This document shows, one piece after another, positions 1 to 7,400 of a DNA stretch of 48,544 nucleotides (position 1 is the stretch's first letter; the number at the start of each line of letters is the position of its first letter). The stretch comes from Terriglobia bacterium (lineage in GTDB: Bacteria; Acidobacteriota; Terriglobia; Bryobacterales; Bryobacteraceae), in contig JAIQFN010000044.1 of the NCBI GenBank assembly GCA_020073265.1, positions 1 through 48,544 of the forward strand, written 5' to 3'. The position numbers and the translations under genes were made by a program. The notes beneath the pieces were generated by a model. The model saw only the letters and a list, made by a program, of their open reading frames with translations. It ran no database searches and was not told where the DNA came from.

Positions 1-7
1 GCCTGTA

Positions 8-604
8 ATGGACTGGCGTAGTCAATTCGTCAAGCCCACCGGTGCGCTCGGCTGGGTGGTGGGTCACGCCATGGCGTTCAAGAATCGCGAACGCAGCGAG
101 TGGGTGTTTTCGCTGCTGGACCTGAAGCCGGTGGAGAGCGTGCTCGAGATCGGCTTTGGCCCGGGCGCCGATGTCGTGCGCGCCAGTCAGGCGGCGGCTT
201 TCGTCGCCGGCGTGGATCATTCAGACGTCATGCTGCGCCAGGCGTCCGGCCGCAACCGCGAGGCCATTCGCGCGGGACGTGTCGACCTCCGGCTGGGCGT
301 GGCCGCGCAGTTGCCGTTTCGCGATGCCGAGTTCGACTGCGTGTTCGCCATCAATTCCGCGCAGTTCTGGAAGGATTCCGTGAAGACGTTCACCGAAGTA
401 GGCCGAGTGCTGAAGCCCGGCGGGCGCATCCTGCTGGCGGTGCAGCCGCGCAACAAAGGCGCTACCGAGGAAACCACGCGCCAGGTGGGAATCGGCCTGG
501 CCAAAGCGCTCACCGCGGCCGGCTTCGAAAACGTGCATTCCGAATTCAAGGAAATGCGTCCGGTTGCGACTGTCTGCGTACAGGGCCGCCGGGCCGCGCT
601 CTGA
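8..604 (+). CDS. Class I SAM-dependent methyltransferase
   Basis: A 198-residue soluble protein with a class I methyltransferase fold of the Methyltransf_11/UbiE-like type. The SAM-binding glycine motif VLEIGFGPG lies at residues 45-53, the acidic ribose-contacting residue is D70 (AGVDHSD), and the post-II motif RVLKPGGRIL follows around residue 133. No membrane segment or signal peptide is present. The substrate cannot be read from the sequence; small-molecule or quinone-type methylation is typical of the family. The first ATG lies 8 bases from the window edge, so upstream context and operon membership are unknown. A TonB-dependent receptor follows on the same strand after 30 bases. Confidence 0.85.
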   Translation: MDWRSQFVKPTGALGWVVGHAMAFKNRERSEWVFSLLDLKPVESVLEIGFGPGADVVRASQAAAFVAGVDHSDVMLRQASGRNREAIRAGRVDLRLGVAAQLPFRDAEFDCVFAINSAQFWKDSVKTFTEVGRVLKPGGRILLAVQPRNKGATEETTRQVGIGLAKALTAAGFENVHSEFKEMRPVATVCVQGRRAAL

Positions 605-634
605 ACCGCAAACATCCGTGTCATCCTAGGATCA

Positions 635-3616
635 ATGCTTCGGCTTCTTCAGGCGTGCGCCTTGTTCTTGGCCGCTACGCCGCTGGTGGCCCAGATTGGC
701 GCAACCGCCCAACTCTCCGGAATATTGACCGATCCGTCCGCGAAAGTGATCGCCGGCCAGACCATCGTCGTCCGCAGCCTGGAGAATGGTCCGGCTCGCA
801 GCGTGCGCACTTCCGCCGACGGCCGCTACGAAGTTCTGGATCTGGCGCCTGGACGCTACGAGATCTCGGCGGAGGCGTCCGGCTTCGCACCGATTAAGCT
901 GCCGCTGGAGCTGACCGTGAATCAGCAGGCCATCCTCAACCTGCAATTCCAACTGGCGGTCCAGCGCGACCAGGTGACCGCAACCGCGACGCCGGTGGTG
1001 CTGGAGCCGGCGCGCACCGAGCTGAGCCAGGTGATCGATGAGCGGCAGATCGATGAACTGCCCATCAACGGCCGGCAATTCCTGGATTTCGTGCTGTTGA
1101 CCCCCAACGTGTACACTGGGCGGACCAACGTGTCGAATCCGTCTTCGCCGGGCGAACCGCAGCAGGTGGATCTTTCGTTCGCGGGGCTGCACGAGTCCAC
1201 TTCGATGATCCTGGTGGACGGCGCCAACAATATGAACCGGGTGTTCGGCCGGTCCCGCTCCACGCCTTCTCAGGAAGCGGTGCGGGAGTTTCGCGTCTTG
1301 AACGACAACTACGCCTCCAGCCTGGGTCCCGCCACCGGCGGCGTGGTGAGCATCGTGACCAGGTCCGGCTCCAACCAGCTTCACGGTTCGCTGTACGAGT
1401 ATTTCCGCAACAACGCCATGGATGCGCGCAACATTCTGGCGCCCGCCGGATTCGATGAACTGCGCCAGAACCAGTTCGGCGCGACGGTGGGCGGGAAAAT
1501 CATCTCCGACCGGCTGTTCTATTTCGTGAACTACGAAGGCCAACGGCGCGAGGAATCGCCGTTTTATTCCTCCCTTCTGTTGAACAACCTGGCGGCCATC
1601 AATCGAACCAAGCAGTCCCTCGGCCTGCCTCCGGAGGTGCTGCAGGGCAAGCTGCGGGAAACCAACTACGATGCGAGCCTCGCGCGGATCGATTATGCCG
1701 CCAGCGACCGCACGCAAATGAGCGCCGTGTATCGCTTCCGCCAGGACCGGGAAACGAACCTGCCGGCGGCCACCAACCAACTGAGCGCGCCTTCCAATTT
1801 TCGCGACGCGGGCATCGACGATCACGCGCTGGTGGGGAACATCACATCGGCTCTGGGAACGCGCCTGGTCAACCAGGGGCTGTTCCAGTTCGCGCACCGG
1901 TCCTTCGATTTCCCTTCGGTGTCGTACGAGCCGCACCTGCAGATCGCCAACACGCTGGATATGGGCCGGCATTTCAACGCCATCAACGGCGATCAAGAGA
2001 CGCGAGTCGAAATCGGCGACAGCTTGAGCGCGGTGCTGGGCGCTCACACGTTTTCTTTTGGCGGCACATTATCCTACGATCACATCGGGTTCTTTTACGA
2101 TCCGTTCGATCCCGCCTACGCCGTGTTCCCGAACCTCAACACGTTTCTGGGGACGTTCGCGGTCGTCTTCGGCTTCGCGCAAGGCGCGGACGGCACCCGG
2201 CCCCCGGCGCCCGCCGGGTTCACCGCTCCGGCCAACCTTCCGGTCTTCAATCAGCAGGTCCATCCGGACAATACCGCCGAGAGCTACGCGCTGTACGCGC
2301 AGGATCAGTGGAAGCCTACGCGCAGGCTGACCGTCAACTACGGCCTCAGGTGGGATGTCGATCACATGCCGCCGCAGTTTTTCCGGACGTATTACAAATC
2401 GTTCCAGCCGCGCGCCGGCCTCGCCTACAGCCTGCTCGATGACCGTCTGGTTTTGCGTGCCGGCGCGGGCAGGTATCAAGGCCAGGCTTATTCGGTCCCT
2501 TATCTGATCGCGATGGTGGCGGGCGAGGACCCGGCTTTCGGCCTGGTGCGCGCCAACGAAGACTACTCCGTCTCCACCGGAACCCTGCACAGCCCGTTCT
2601 ATTCCAATCCCGCGGTTGCCACCGCCACGCTGCTGCAATTCCTGAAGACCGGCGTTTATCCGGCGCTCAACAACTCGAACTTCAGCCCGGCGCAGCAGTT
2701 CATTTCGACTATCCAGCGTTTCAATCACGGCGGGCCGTTCAGCTATCAGTGGAACGGCCAAGTGGACTTCGAGATCAACCGGTCCATGACGCTTTCGGTG
2801 AATTACCTGGGCCTGAAAGGGCTGTTCTTGCCGAGCGCCATTGGAGGCAACGTCGCGCCGACCACTTTGACGCTGGCCAATGGCAAAGCCGATTACGCGA
2901 TCGCGCCCGGGTCCACCGTCGCGCGAACGCTTAACCCGCTCATCTCGCCGCTGTCATTCTTTTACGACGCCAGGGCGCAATCGAGCTATCATTCGGGCAC
3001 CGTGACGGTGGCCGAGCGATTTGGCAGGCACTACTCGTTCACCGCGAATTACACCTGGTCGCACACCATCGACAGCGGCGGCGATCCGTCGCTGAACGGA
3101 ACGCCCGAAGATCCGTATCGCCGGTACTTGGAAAAGGCCGACTCCAAGCAGGATGTGCCGCAGCGTTTCGTCGCGGCGCTGGCGGCCGAGGCGCCCAACC
3201 ATGGATGGCTGCGGAATTTCAGGTTTGCCTTGATCGAGAGCGCGCAAGCGGCCGGCTTCTATTCCGTCTTCGCCGGGACGGACGTGAACCACGATGGCAA
3301 CGCCAACACCGACCGGGTGGGATTGCTGGGCCGAAATACCTATCGAGGCGATCCGCTCTTCAACCTGGATCTGCGCGCCGCCCGGGTGTTCCGCCTGCGC
3401 GAGAGCCTGCATGCGGAGTTCGTCGCCGAAGCCTTCAACATCACCAACACGCTGAACGTGACCGACCTCAACACCGTGTACGGTTCGCCGAATTTCATCG
3501 GCGCCGTTCCCGAACATTTCGGCGATGGCACAGCGGCGCCGCTGGCCAGTTTTGGCGGCATCCGCGCCACCGCCGCTCCGCGCCAGTTGCAATTGGCGCT
3601 GCGTCTACAATTCTAA
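635..3616 (+). CDS. Oar-like TonB-dependent receptor with carboxypeptidase-regulatory domain
   Basis: A 993-residue outer-membrane protein. Residues 1-19 form a signal peptide ending in VAQ. Residues about 24-105 form a carboxypeptidase-regulatory (CnaB-like) beta-sandwich with the usual DPSAKVIAGQ and DGRYEVLDLAPGRYEI patterns. A plug-like segment follows (RQIDELPINGRQF, then VDGANNMNRVFGRSRS and a GGVVSIVTRSGSNQLHGS region). The remainder is a beta-barrel rich in alternating aromatic strands and ends in LQF, a typical outer-membrane terminus. This architecture is heavily expanded in Acidobacteriota and usually takes up large organic substrates; the ligand here is unknown. An AGGA lies just before the chosen ATG. 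The reductase gene at 3624 begins 7 bases after the stop, so co-transcription is likely. Confidence 0.85.
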   Translation: MLRLLQACALFLAATPLVAQIGATAQLSGILTDPSAKVIAGQTIVVRSLENGPARSVRTSADGRYEVLDLAPGRYEISAEASGFAPIKLPLELTVNQQAILNLQFQLAVQRDQVTATATPVVLEPARTELSQVIDERQIDELPINGRQFLDFVLLTPNVYTGRTNVSNPSSPGEPQQVDLSFAGLHESTSMILVDGANNMNRVFGRSRSTPSQEAVREFRVLNDNYASSLGPATGGVVSIVTRSGSNQLHGSLYEYFRNNAMDARNILAPAGFDELRQNQFGATVGGKIISDRLFYFVNYEGQRREESPFYSSLLLNNLAAINRTKQSLGLPPEVLQGKLRETNYDASLARIDYAASDRTQMSAVYRFRQDRETNLPAATNQLSAPSNFRDAGIDDHALVGNITSALGTRLVNQGLFQFAHRSFDFPSVSYEPHLQIANTLDMGRHFNAINGDQETRVEIGDSLSAVLGAHTFSFGGTLSYDHIGFFYDPFDPAYAVFPNLNTFLGTFAVVFGFAQGADGTRPPAPAGFTAPANLPVFNQQVHPDNTAESYALYAQDQWKPTRRLTVNYGLRWDVDHMPPQFFRTYYKSFQPRAGLAYSLLDDRLVLRAGAGRYQGQAYSVPYLIAMVAGEDPAFGLVRANEDYSVSTGTLHSPFYSNPAVATATLLQFLKTGVYPALNNSNFSPAQQFISTIQRFNHGGPFSYQWNGQVDFEINRSMTLSVNYLGLKGLFLPSAIGGNVAPTTLTLANGKADYAIAPGSTVARTLNPLISPLSFFYDARAQSSYHSGTVTVAERFGRHYSFTANYTWSHTIDSGGDPSLNGTPEDPYRRYLEKADSKQDVPQRFVAALAAEAPNHGWLRNFRFALIESAQAAGFYSVFAGTDVNHDGNANTDRVGLLGRNTYRGDPLFNLDLRAARVFRLRESLHAEFVAEAFNITNTLNVTDLNTVYGSPNFIGAVPEHFGDGTAAPLASFGGIRATAAPRQLQLALRLQF

Positions 3617-3623
3617 AACCAAC

Positions 3624-4304
3624 ATGAAAACGCTCATCGTCTACGCCCATCCCGAGCCGCTTTCCTTCAACGCGGCGATGAAGAACCAGGCGGTCGAAGT
3701 CTTGACTGCCGCGGGGCACCAGGTGCAGGTCTCCGATTTGTATGCTCTGAAGTTCGACCCCGCCGGCGGCCCGGTCGACTTTATCGAGCGCGACGACGCG
3801 AGCTGCTTCCGCTACCAGCGCGAGCAGATCCACGCCACGTCGTCGGACCTGTTCGTTCCGCAACTGAAAGCGGAGATGGACAAGCTGGTCTGGGCGGACC
3901 TGGTGATTTTCCAATTTCCGCTGTGGTGGTTCTCGCTGCCGGCGATTCTGAAAGGCTGGGTGGACCGCGTCTTCGCCATGGGGTTCTCCTACACGCCGAC
4001 GGAGCGCTTCGAGACCGGGATCTTTCGCGGCAAGCGCGCCATGCTGGCGTTCACCACCGGAGGCCCGCCGGCTTCCTACGGGCCCGACGGCAAGAACGGC
4101 GACCTGGATGTGCTGCTGCGGCACGTGCAATACGGGATGTTCCGGTTCGTCGGCATGGACGTGCTTCCGCCCTTCATCGCTTACGGTGCCGCGCGCGTCA
4201 CTCCCGAACAGCGTGCGGCTTACCTGCAGGCCTATCGCGAGCGGCTGTTGCAGCTCGAAACCATCGCGCCGCTCGAGTTTCATCAGGCCGTCGGAGTGAT
4301 TTAA
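3624..4304 (+). CDS. NAD(P)H dehydrogenase (quinone)/flavodoxin-fold reductase
   Basis: A 226-residue cytoplasmic FMN/FAD-dependent oxidoreductase of the Flavodoxin_2 family (NQO1, MdaB and KefF relatives). Signature segments are KTLIVYAHPEPLSFN at the N-terminus, which forms the flavin phosphate loop, and FQFPLWWFSLPAILKGWVDR around residue 95, the hallmark flavin and active-site strand. FTTGGPPASYGPDG follows near residue 140. Family members reduce quinones by two electrons or regulate potassium efflux systems. An open frame extends upstream to 3525, but the start at 3624 matches family N-termini and avoids overlap with the receptor. Its TAA stop overlaps the ATG of the next membrane protein by one base (TAATG), so the two are probably translated together. 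Confidence 0.88.
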   Translation: MKTLIVYAHPEPLSFNAAMKNQAVEVLTAAGHQVQVSDLYALKFDPAGGPVDFIERDDASCFRYQREQIHATSSDLFVPQLKAEMDKLVWADLVIFQFPLWWFSLPAILKGWVDRVFAMGFSYTPTERFETGIFRGKRAMLAFTTGGPPASYGPDGKNGDLDVLLRHVQYGMFRFVGMDVLPPFIAYGAARVTPEQRAAYLQAYRERLLQLETIAPLEFHQAVGVI

Positions 4305-5227
4305 TGCCGCTCGAGGGCGTCAGGTCCTCGCTCGCTGCGGCGTATGACCGGCTGTATTCGGAGGCCCGCCAGGCCTGGCTCGAACGGCTGATCGTGAACG
4401 TAAGCGCGCTTGGATTTCTGGCGCACCTCGCTCTGGTGTTTCTCGCGCGAACGCTGGCCCATCCGCCCGCGCTCATCGCCGCGGTCGGCAGAAATTATCT
4501 GGCGGCCATCTACACGCCCTTCAGCTTCATTCTGTTTTACGAAGTGCTGATGCTGATCGCGGCGCTGCCGCATTCCACCACGCAATCCATCGCCAAGCAG
4601 TACGAGATCGTCTCGCTCATCTTCATTCGCCGCTTCTTCAAGGACATCGCCGAGCTCGACGACATCGGCAAGCTGGCGCAATTGTCGCCGGAAGTGCTGC
4701 CAGTGTTCCTGGATGTCGCGGCCGGATTGCTGATGTTCCTGCTGGTGACGGTGTTTCTGCACGCCGGACGGAGGCGAGTGGCGCCCGACACGCTTCCCGA
4801 AGAATCCCCGGAACTGAAGAAATTCATTTCGCGCAAGAAGGCCATTGCCGTCGCGCTCACCGTACTGCTGGTGTCGCTGGCGGTGTACAGCCTGGGCGAG
4901 TTTTCGGTGGAAGCCTGGCGCGTAGTCTACCAGAACGCTCAAACGAGGCTCGATCCGAACACGTTCTTCTACACCGAAGTGTTCACCGTCATGATCTTCA
5001 CCGACGTGTTGATCGTTATCCTGTCGCTGGCGGTTTCGGACCGCTACGAGCTGGTGTTCCGCAACGCCGCCTTCGTGATCTCGACCATTCTGATCCGCTT
5101 CTCTTTGACCGTCGCGCGGCCGTTCGCCGCGGTGCTGGCAGTCTCCGGAATGGTATTCGGAATCGCGACGCTGCTGGTGTACAACTACCACGCCTATATC
5201 CGCCGGCCCGAACGGCACGCCGCTTAA
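4304..5227 (+). CDS. Multi-pass membrane protein of unknown function
   Basis: A 307-residue integral membrane protein that I do not recognise. About six or seven hydrophobic segments are visible: near residues 30-52, 62-88, 140-160, 172-195, 220-245 and a long pair at 255-295. A charged cytoplasmic stretch (RRFFKDIAELDDIGKLAQ) sits between the second and third, and a Glu-rich linker (PEESPELKKF) between the third and fourth. No transporter or enzyme signature is apparent. Translation is coupled to the quinone reductase upstream through a one-base stop/start overlap, which suggests a redox or ion-related membrane function; that is inference. It converges on the prenyltransferase gene with a 4-base overlap of the 3' ends. 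Confidence 0.75.
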   Translation: MPLEGVRSSLAAAYDRLYSEARQAWLERLIVNVSALGFLAHLALVFLARTLAHPPALIAAVGRNYLAAIYTPFSFILFYEVLMLIAALPHSTTQSIAKQYEIVSLIFIRRFFKDIAELDDIGKLAQLSPEVLPVFLDVAAGLLMFLLVTVFLHAGRRRVAPDTLPEESPELKKFISRKKAIAVALTVLLVSLAVYSLGEFSVEAWRVVYQNAQTRLDPNTFFYTEVFTVMIFTDVLIVILSLAVSDRYELVFRNAAFVISTILIRFSLTVARPFAAVLAVSGMVFGIATLLVYNYHAYIRRPERHAA

Positions 5228-6126
5228 AGGTGCAGCGCCGCGCTCGCCAGGAGCCCCACGATCAGCAGCAAGCCGAACTGCATGTGCAGCTTCACGCCGC
5301 GCAGCCAGACCACGTGCAAGTGTTTGGCGTCGGTCTCGCGGAACACCATGCGCACCTGCGCCAGCGCCTGTGGGACGGCGAGCAGAACCAGAAGCGCCGG
5401 CCACGGCAGCAGACCGCCCATGACCGCTGCGGCAATCACGAGGAATGCCGCGGCATCCATCACGGCCAGCGCATAAGCCGCGCCGCGCCGTCCGAACAGG
5501 GTAGCCAACGTGCGCTTTCCGTGCAAGACATCGGTGTCGTAATCGCGAAGATCGTTGGTGTGCATGATTCCGGCTGCAACCAGTCCGATAGGAATCGCGG
5601 CGGCAATCGCGCCGGCTGAAAACGACAGCGCCTGGACGTAATACGCGCCGCCTACCATCACCGGCCCCATGAAGACGAAGACTGAAACGACTCCCAGCGC
5701 CAGGTATCCGTAGCGGATGGGAGGCCCGGCATAAAAGTAGCCGGCGGCGACCGCGGGAAGGCCAAGCCACAATATGGTCCCTCCGCACAGCCAGGCCAGC
5801 AGCAGCCCGCAGGCGATGCCGCACGCGAAGGAGAGCAACCCGCCGCGCCGGACTTGCGCGGGCGTGAGCAGACCAAGGCGCAGCACCGAGCTCGACCCGC
5901 GCGGATCGAACGAAGCCGGATCCGCGGAGGCGCTGGCGGCCTTGTAGTTGTAGTACACGTTGGTCAGATTGGTTCCGGCCTGGATCAGCACCGATCCGAG
6001 CCAGGCCAGCAAGAACCGGACCGAATCAAAATGGCCGGCGCGAAATGCTACCGCCGTTCCCACCATGACCCCAATGGACGAAATGGCGAGCGAGTTGACG
6101 CGGCAAGCCTGCAGCCAGACCTTCAT
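5224..6126 (-). CDS. UbiA/MenA-like prenyltransferase with altered first Asp motif
   Basis: A 300-residue polytopic membrane protein of the UbiA prenyltransferase superfamily, closest in layout to 1,4-dihydroxy-2-naphthoate prenyltransferase (MenA), which makes demethylmenaquinone. The second Asp-rich motif is intact (HTNDLRDYDTD, residues 189-199, followed by GKRTLATLFG). The first motif, normally NxxND-YxD and the ligand for the Mg-diphosphate, reads NLTNVYYN at residues 53-60: both expected Asp positions are Val57 and Asn60. Hydrophobic helices match the family in number and spacing. It could be a divergent MenA using other acidic residues (D69 and D74 lie downstream) or a non-catalytic or re-specialised homologue. 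The hydrolase gene lies 7 bases upstream on the same strand. Confidence 0.8.
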   Translation of the reverse strand: MKVWLQACRVNSLAISSIGVMVGTAVAFRAGHFDSVRFLLAWLGSVLIQAGTNLTNVYYNYKAASASADPASFDPRGSSSVLRLGLLTPAQVRRGGLLSFACGIACGLLLAWLCGGTILWLGLPAVAAGYFYAGPPIRYGYLALGVVSVFVFMGPVMVGGAYYVQALSFSAGAIAAAIPIGLVAAGIMHTNDLRDYDTDVLHGKRTLATLFGRRGAAYALAVMDAAAFLVIAAAVMGGLLPWPALLVLLAVPQALAQVRMVFRETDAKHLHVVWLRGVKLHMQFGLLLIVGLLASAALHL

Positions 6127-6133
6127 TCATTCC

Positions 6134-6697
6134 TCATAACGCGGTGAATGCCTCAACGATTCTCAAAGCCAAACCTTCGCGATCGCGCCCGAGATCATGC
6201 CCGGCGCCCGCCACTTCGATCAACTGCGTTCTGGCCGGGATCAGATCGAGAGCCTGCTTCAATTCGCCAGCCGTAGCAAACTCGTCGCGCGAGCCATGCA
6301 CGAAAAGCGCCGGCGTCTCCAGTTTAAGAAAATGCGCGGTTCGAAGCTGCTCCGGTTTCCGCGGCGGATGCAAAGGGTAGGACAGCAGCAGCAAGCCCTC
6401 CACCAGGCCGGGCGTTTCGGCCGCCAGGATGCTGGCCTGCCTGCCGCCGTAGGAATGGCCTCCCAACCAGACCCGCTCGGGTTTCTTCTCGCGCGCCTTG
6501 AGCACCTGCTCGCGCAGCCCAGCGCGATCGCGCTCGGCATCGCCGGGACGCGGCGGACCGTGCGGCCGCAACTGGCGAAACGCAAGATCGTACCGCAAAA
6601 CTTCGGTCCCGGCTGACGCGAACGCGTTCGCCACCGCCACCAGCAGCGGTGCGTTGCGATTCGATCCGGCGCCATGAGTGAGGATCAGATAGTTCAA
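6134..6697 (-). CDS. Alpha/beta hydrolase, KANL3/Tex30-dienelactone hydrolase type
   Basis: A 187-residue compact alpha/beta hydrolase. The oxyanion/N-terminal strand motif LTHGAGSNRNAP lies at residues 6-17. The nucleophile elbow GGHSYGG gives Ser82, the acid is Asp138 in VHGSRDEF, and the base is His167 in GAGHDLG, so the triad is complete. There is no cap domain of notable size and no signal peptide, so it is probably cytoplasmic. The family includes uncharacterised esterases and dienelactone-hydrolase-like proteins; the substrate is unknown. It lies upstream of the prenyltransferase gene on the same strand with 7 bases between them. The cspA terminator separates it from cspA. Confidence 0.82.
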   Translation of the reverse strand: MNYLILTHGAGSNRNAPLLVAVANAFASAGTEVLRYDLAFRQLRPHGPPRPGDAERDRAGLREQVLKAREKKPERVWLGGHSYGGRQASILAAETPGLVEGLLLLSYPLHPPRKPEQLRTAHFLKLETPALFVHGSRDEFATAGELKQALDLIPARTQLIEVAGAGHDLGRDREGLALRIVEAFTAL

Positions 6698-6715
6698 GAG
6701 GATGCCCTGGAAATG

Positions 6716-6751
6716 AAAAAGGGCCGCCTGGTCAGGACGGCCCGTTTTTTC
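6716..6751 (-). terminator. Rho-independent terminator downstream of cspA
   Basis: The stem arms are GGGCCG at 6721-6726 and CGGCCC at 6738-6743. A further inner pair, CCTG with CAGG (6727-6730 and 6733-6736), extends the hairpin around a small loop and a bulged A. Runs of A before the stem and T after it give a U-tract on either strand. On the minus strand it lies 20-55 bases after the cspA stop, so it most likely ends the cspA transcript; the sequence is symmetrical enough to act in both directions. Confidence 0.85.
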
Positions 6752-6771
6752 AATTTTATTGGAGTTGCCAG

Positions 6772-6975
6772 TTAAGGCCGATTGACATTCTCGGCCTGCA
6801 GTCCCTTGGGGCCCCGCTTAACCTCGAACTCCACCTCCGCGCCTTCCTCCAGCGTTCGATACCCGTTCATCTGGATTGCTGAAAAGTGAACGAACACATC
6901 ATCGCCGTTGGAGCGCTGGATGAAGCCATAGCCCTTGGCGGCGTTAAACCATTTCACGATACCTTTTTCTCTCAC
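6772..6975 (-). CDS. cspA: Cold-shock protein, CspA family
   Basis: A 67-residue single-domain RNA/DNA chaperone with an OB fold. Both nucleic-acid-binding motifs are present: KGYGFI (RNP1, about residues 14-19) and DVFVHF (RNP2, about residues 26-31), together with the initial GIVKWFN strand. The frame stays open upstream to 7032. A GTG at 6973-6975 is preceded, after 8 bases, by AGGAG (6984-6988) and gives the standard family length, so I chose it. A promoter-like sequence at 7113-7140 would give a leader of roughly 130 bases, as is common for cold-shock genes. A strong hairpin terminator follows. A member of the family that unwinds RNA structure, either cold-induced or housekeeping. Confidence 0.93.
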   Translation of the reverse strand: MREKGIVKWFNAAKGYGFIQRSNGDDVFVHFSAIQMNGYRTLEEGAEVEFEVKRGPKGLQAENVNRP

Positions 6976-6983
6976 TGCTGATT

Positions 6984-6988
6984 CTCCT
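6984..6988 (-). promoter_or_regulatory. Ribosome binding site deciding the cspA GTG start
   Basis: AGGAG on the minus strand, 8 bases before the GTG at 6973-6975. It selects a 67-residue product rather than the 86-residue frame that is open from 7032. Confidence 0.8.
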
Positions 6989-7038
6989 AACTTCTGGTGC
7001 CGCGCGCCGGGCCGGCGAGACCGGGCAAGCATCGCCCG

Positions 7039-7067
7039 CCCAAGACACTTACAGGGGATCCCTTGGG
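7039..7067 (-). other. Inverted repeat in the cspA leader
   Basis: CCCAAG (7039-7044) and CTTGGG (7062-7067) can pair across a 17-base loop inside the predicted cspA 5' leader. Cold-shock leaders commonly carry temperature-sensitive structure; whether this short stem acts that way is not shown. Confidence 0.35.
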
Positions 7068-7112
7068 TACCTCGATGGCCAAACGCACAGTCTTATTACA
7101 AAACTGCACCAT

Positions 7113-7140
7113 AATATATCACAGGATCGGACAGTTGCAA
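7113..7140 (-). promoter_or_regulatory. Putative sigma-70 promoter of cspA (extended -10)
   Basis: Read on the minus strand: a -35-like TTGCAA (7135-7140), a 16-base spacer, and TATATT (7113-7118) preceded by TGA, which fits the extended -10 pattern TGnTATAAT. Transcription would begin near 7106 and leave a leader of about 130 bases before the cspA GTG. The surrounding region is locally AT-rich against a GC-rich background. Confidence 0.6.
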
Positions 7141-7217
7141 CAGGGAAGTACGTATGGTTTCATACGATTGGAGGAGGCCGGAATTGCTGAGAATGCCGCC
7201 GGGAGCAGCCTGCGCGA

Positions 7218-7400
7218 ATGAATAAGGCCCTCCGGACGCGCCTGTTCGCCTGGTGGTACTTCGCCATCGCGGCTGGGTTCGTTTTGTTGGGAATCAACCG
7301 CTGGATGCTGGGGGAGCGGATGTGGCTGATCGTGCTGCGCTTCCTGATCGCGGCGGGATTCCTGATCCTGGGGATTCTGACGTGGCGGTCGAAGGTTTAA
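7218..7400 (+). CDS. Small two-helix membrane protein, unknown
   Basis: A 60-residue protein made almost entirely of two hydrophobic helices (about residues 10-28 and 36-54) joined by a short charged turn (NRWMLGER) and ending in WRSKV. I do not recognise a family. The ATG at 7218 is the only sensible start. It stands alone on the plus strand between the divergent cspA leader and the convergent response-regulator gene, whose last bases it overlaps (stop codons 7397-7400). Hydrophobic pattern and length fit a genuine small inner-membrane protein, but chance cannot be excluded. Confidence 0.5.
   Translation: MNKALRTRLFAWWYFAIAAGFVLLGINRWMLGERMWLIVLRFLIAAGFLILGILTWRSKV

Noticed and set aside
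632-2047. 471-residue minus-strand open frame
   Set aside because: It lies wholly opposite the TonB-dependent receptor, shows no recognisable motif and is rich in Arg, Gly and His, as antisense frames in GC-rich DNA are.
4301-5824. 507-residue minus-strand open frame
   Set aside because: It is antisense to the membrane protein and shifted relative to the prenyltransferase; both overlapped genes have clear hydrophobic or family patterns and this frame has none.
7000-7217. Possible plus-strand frame between cspA and the small membrane protein
   Set aside because: It covers the predicted cspA leader and promoter and has no coding pattern.
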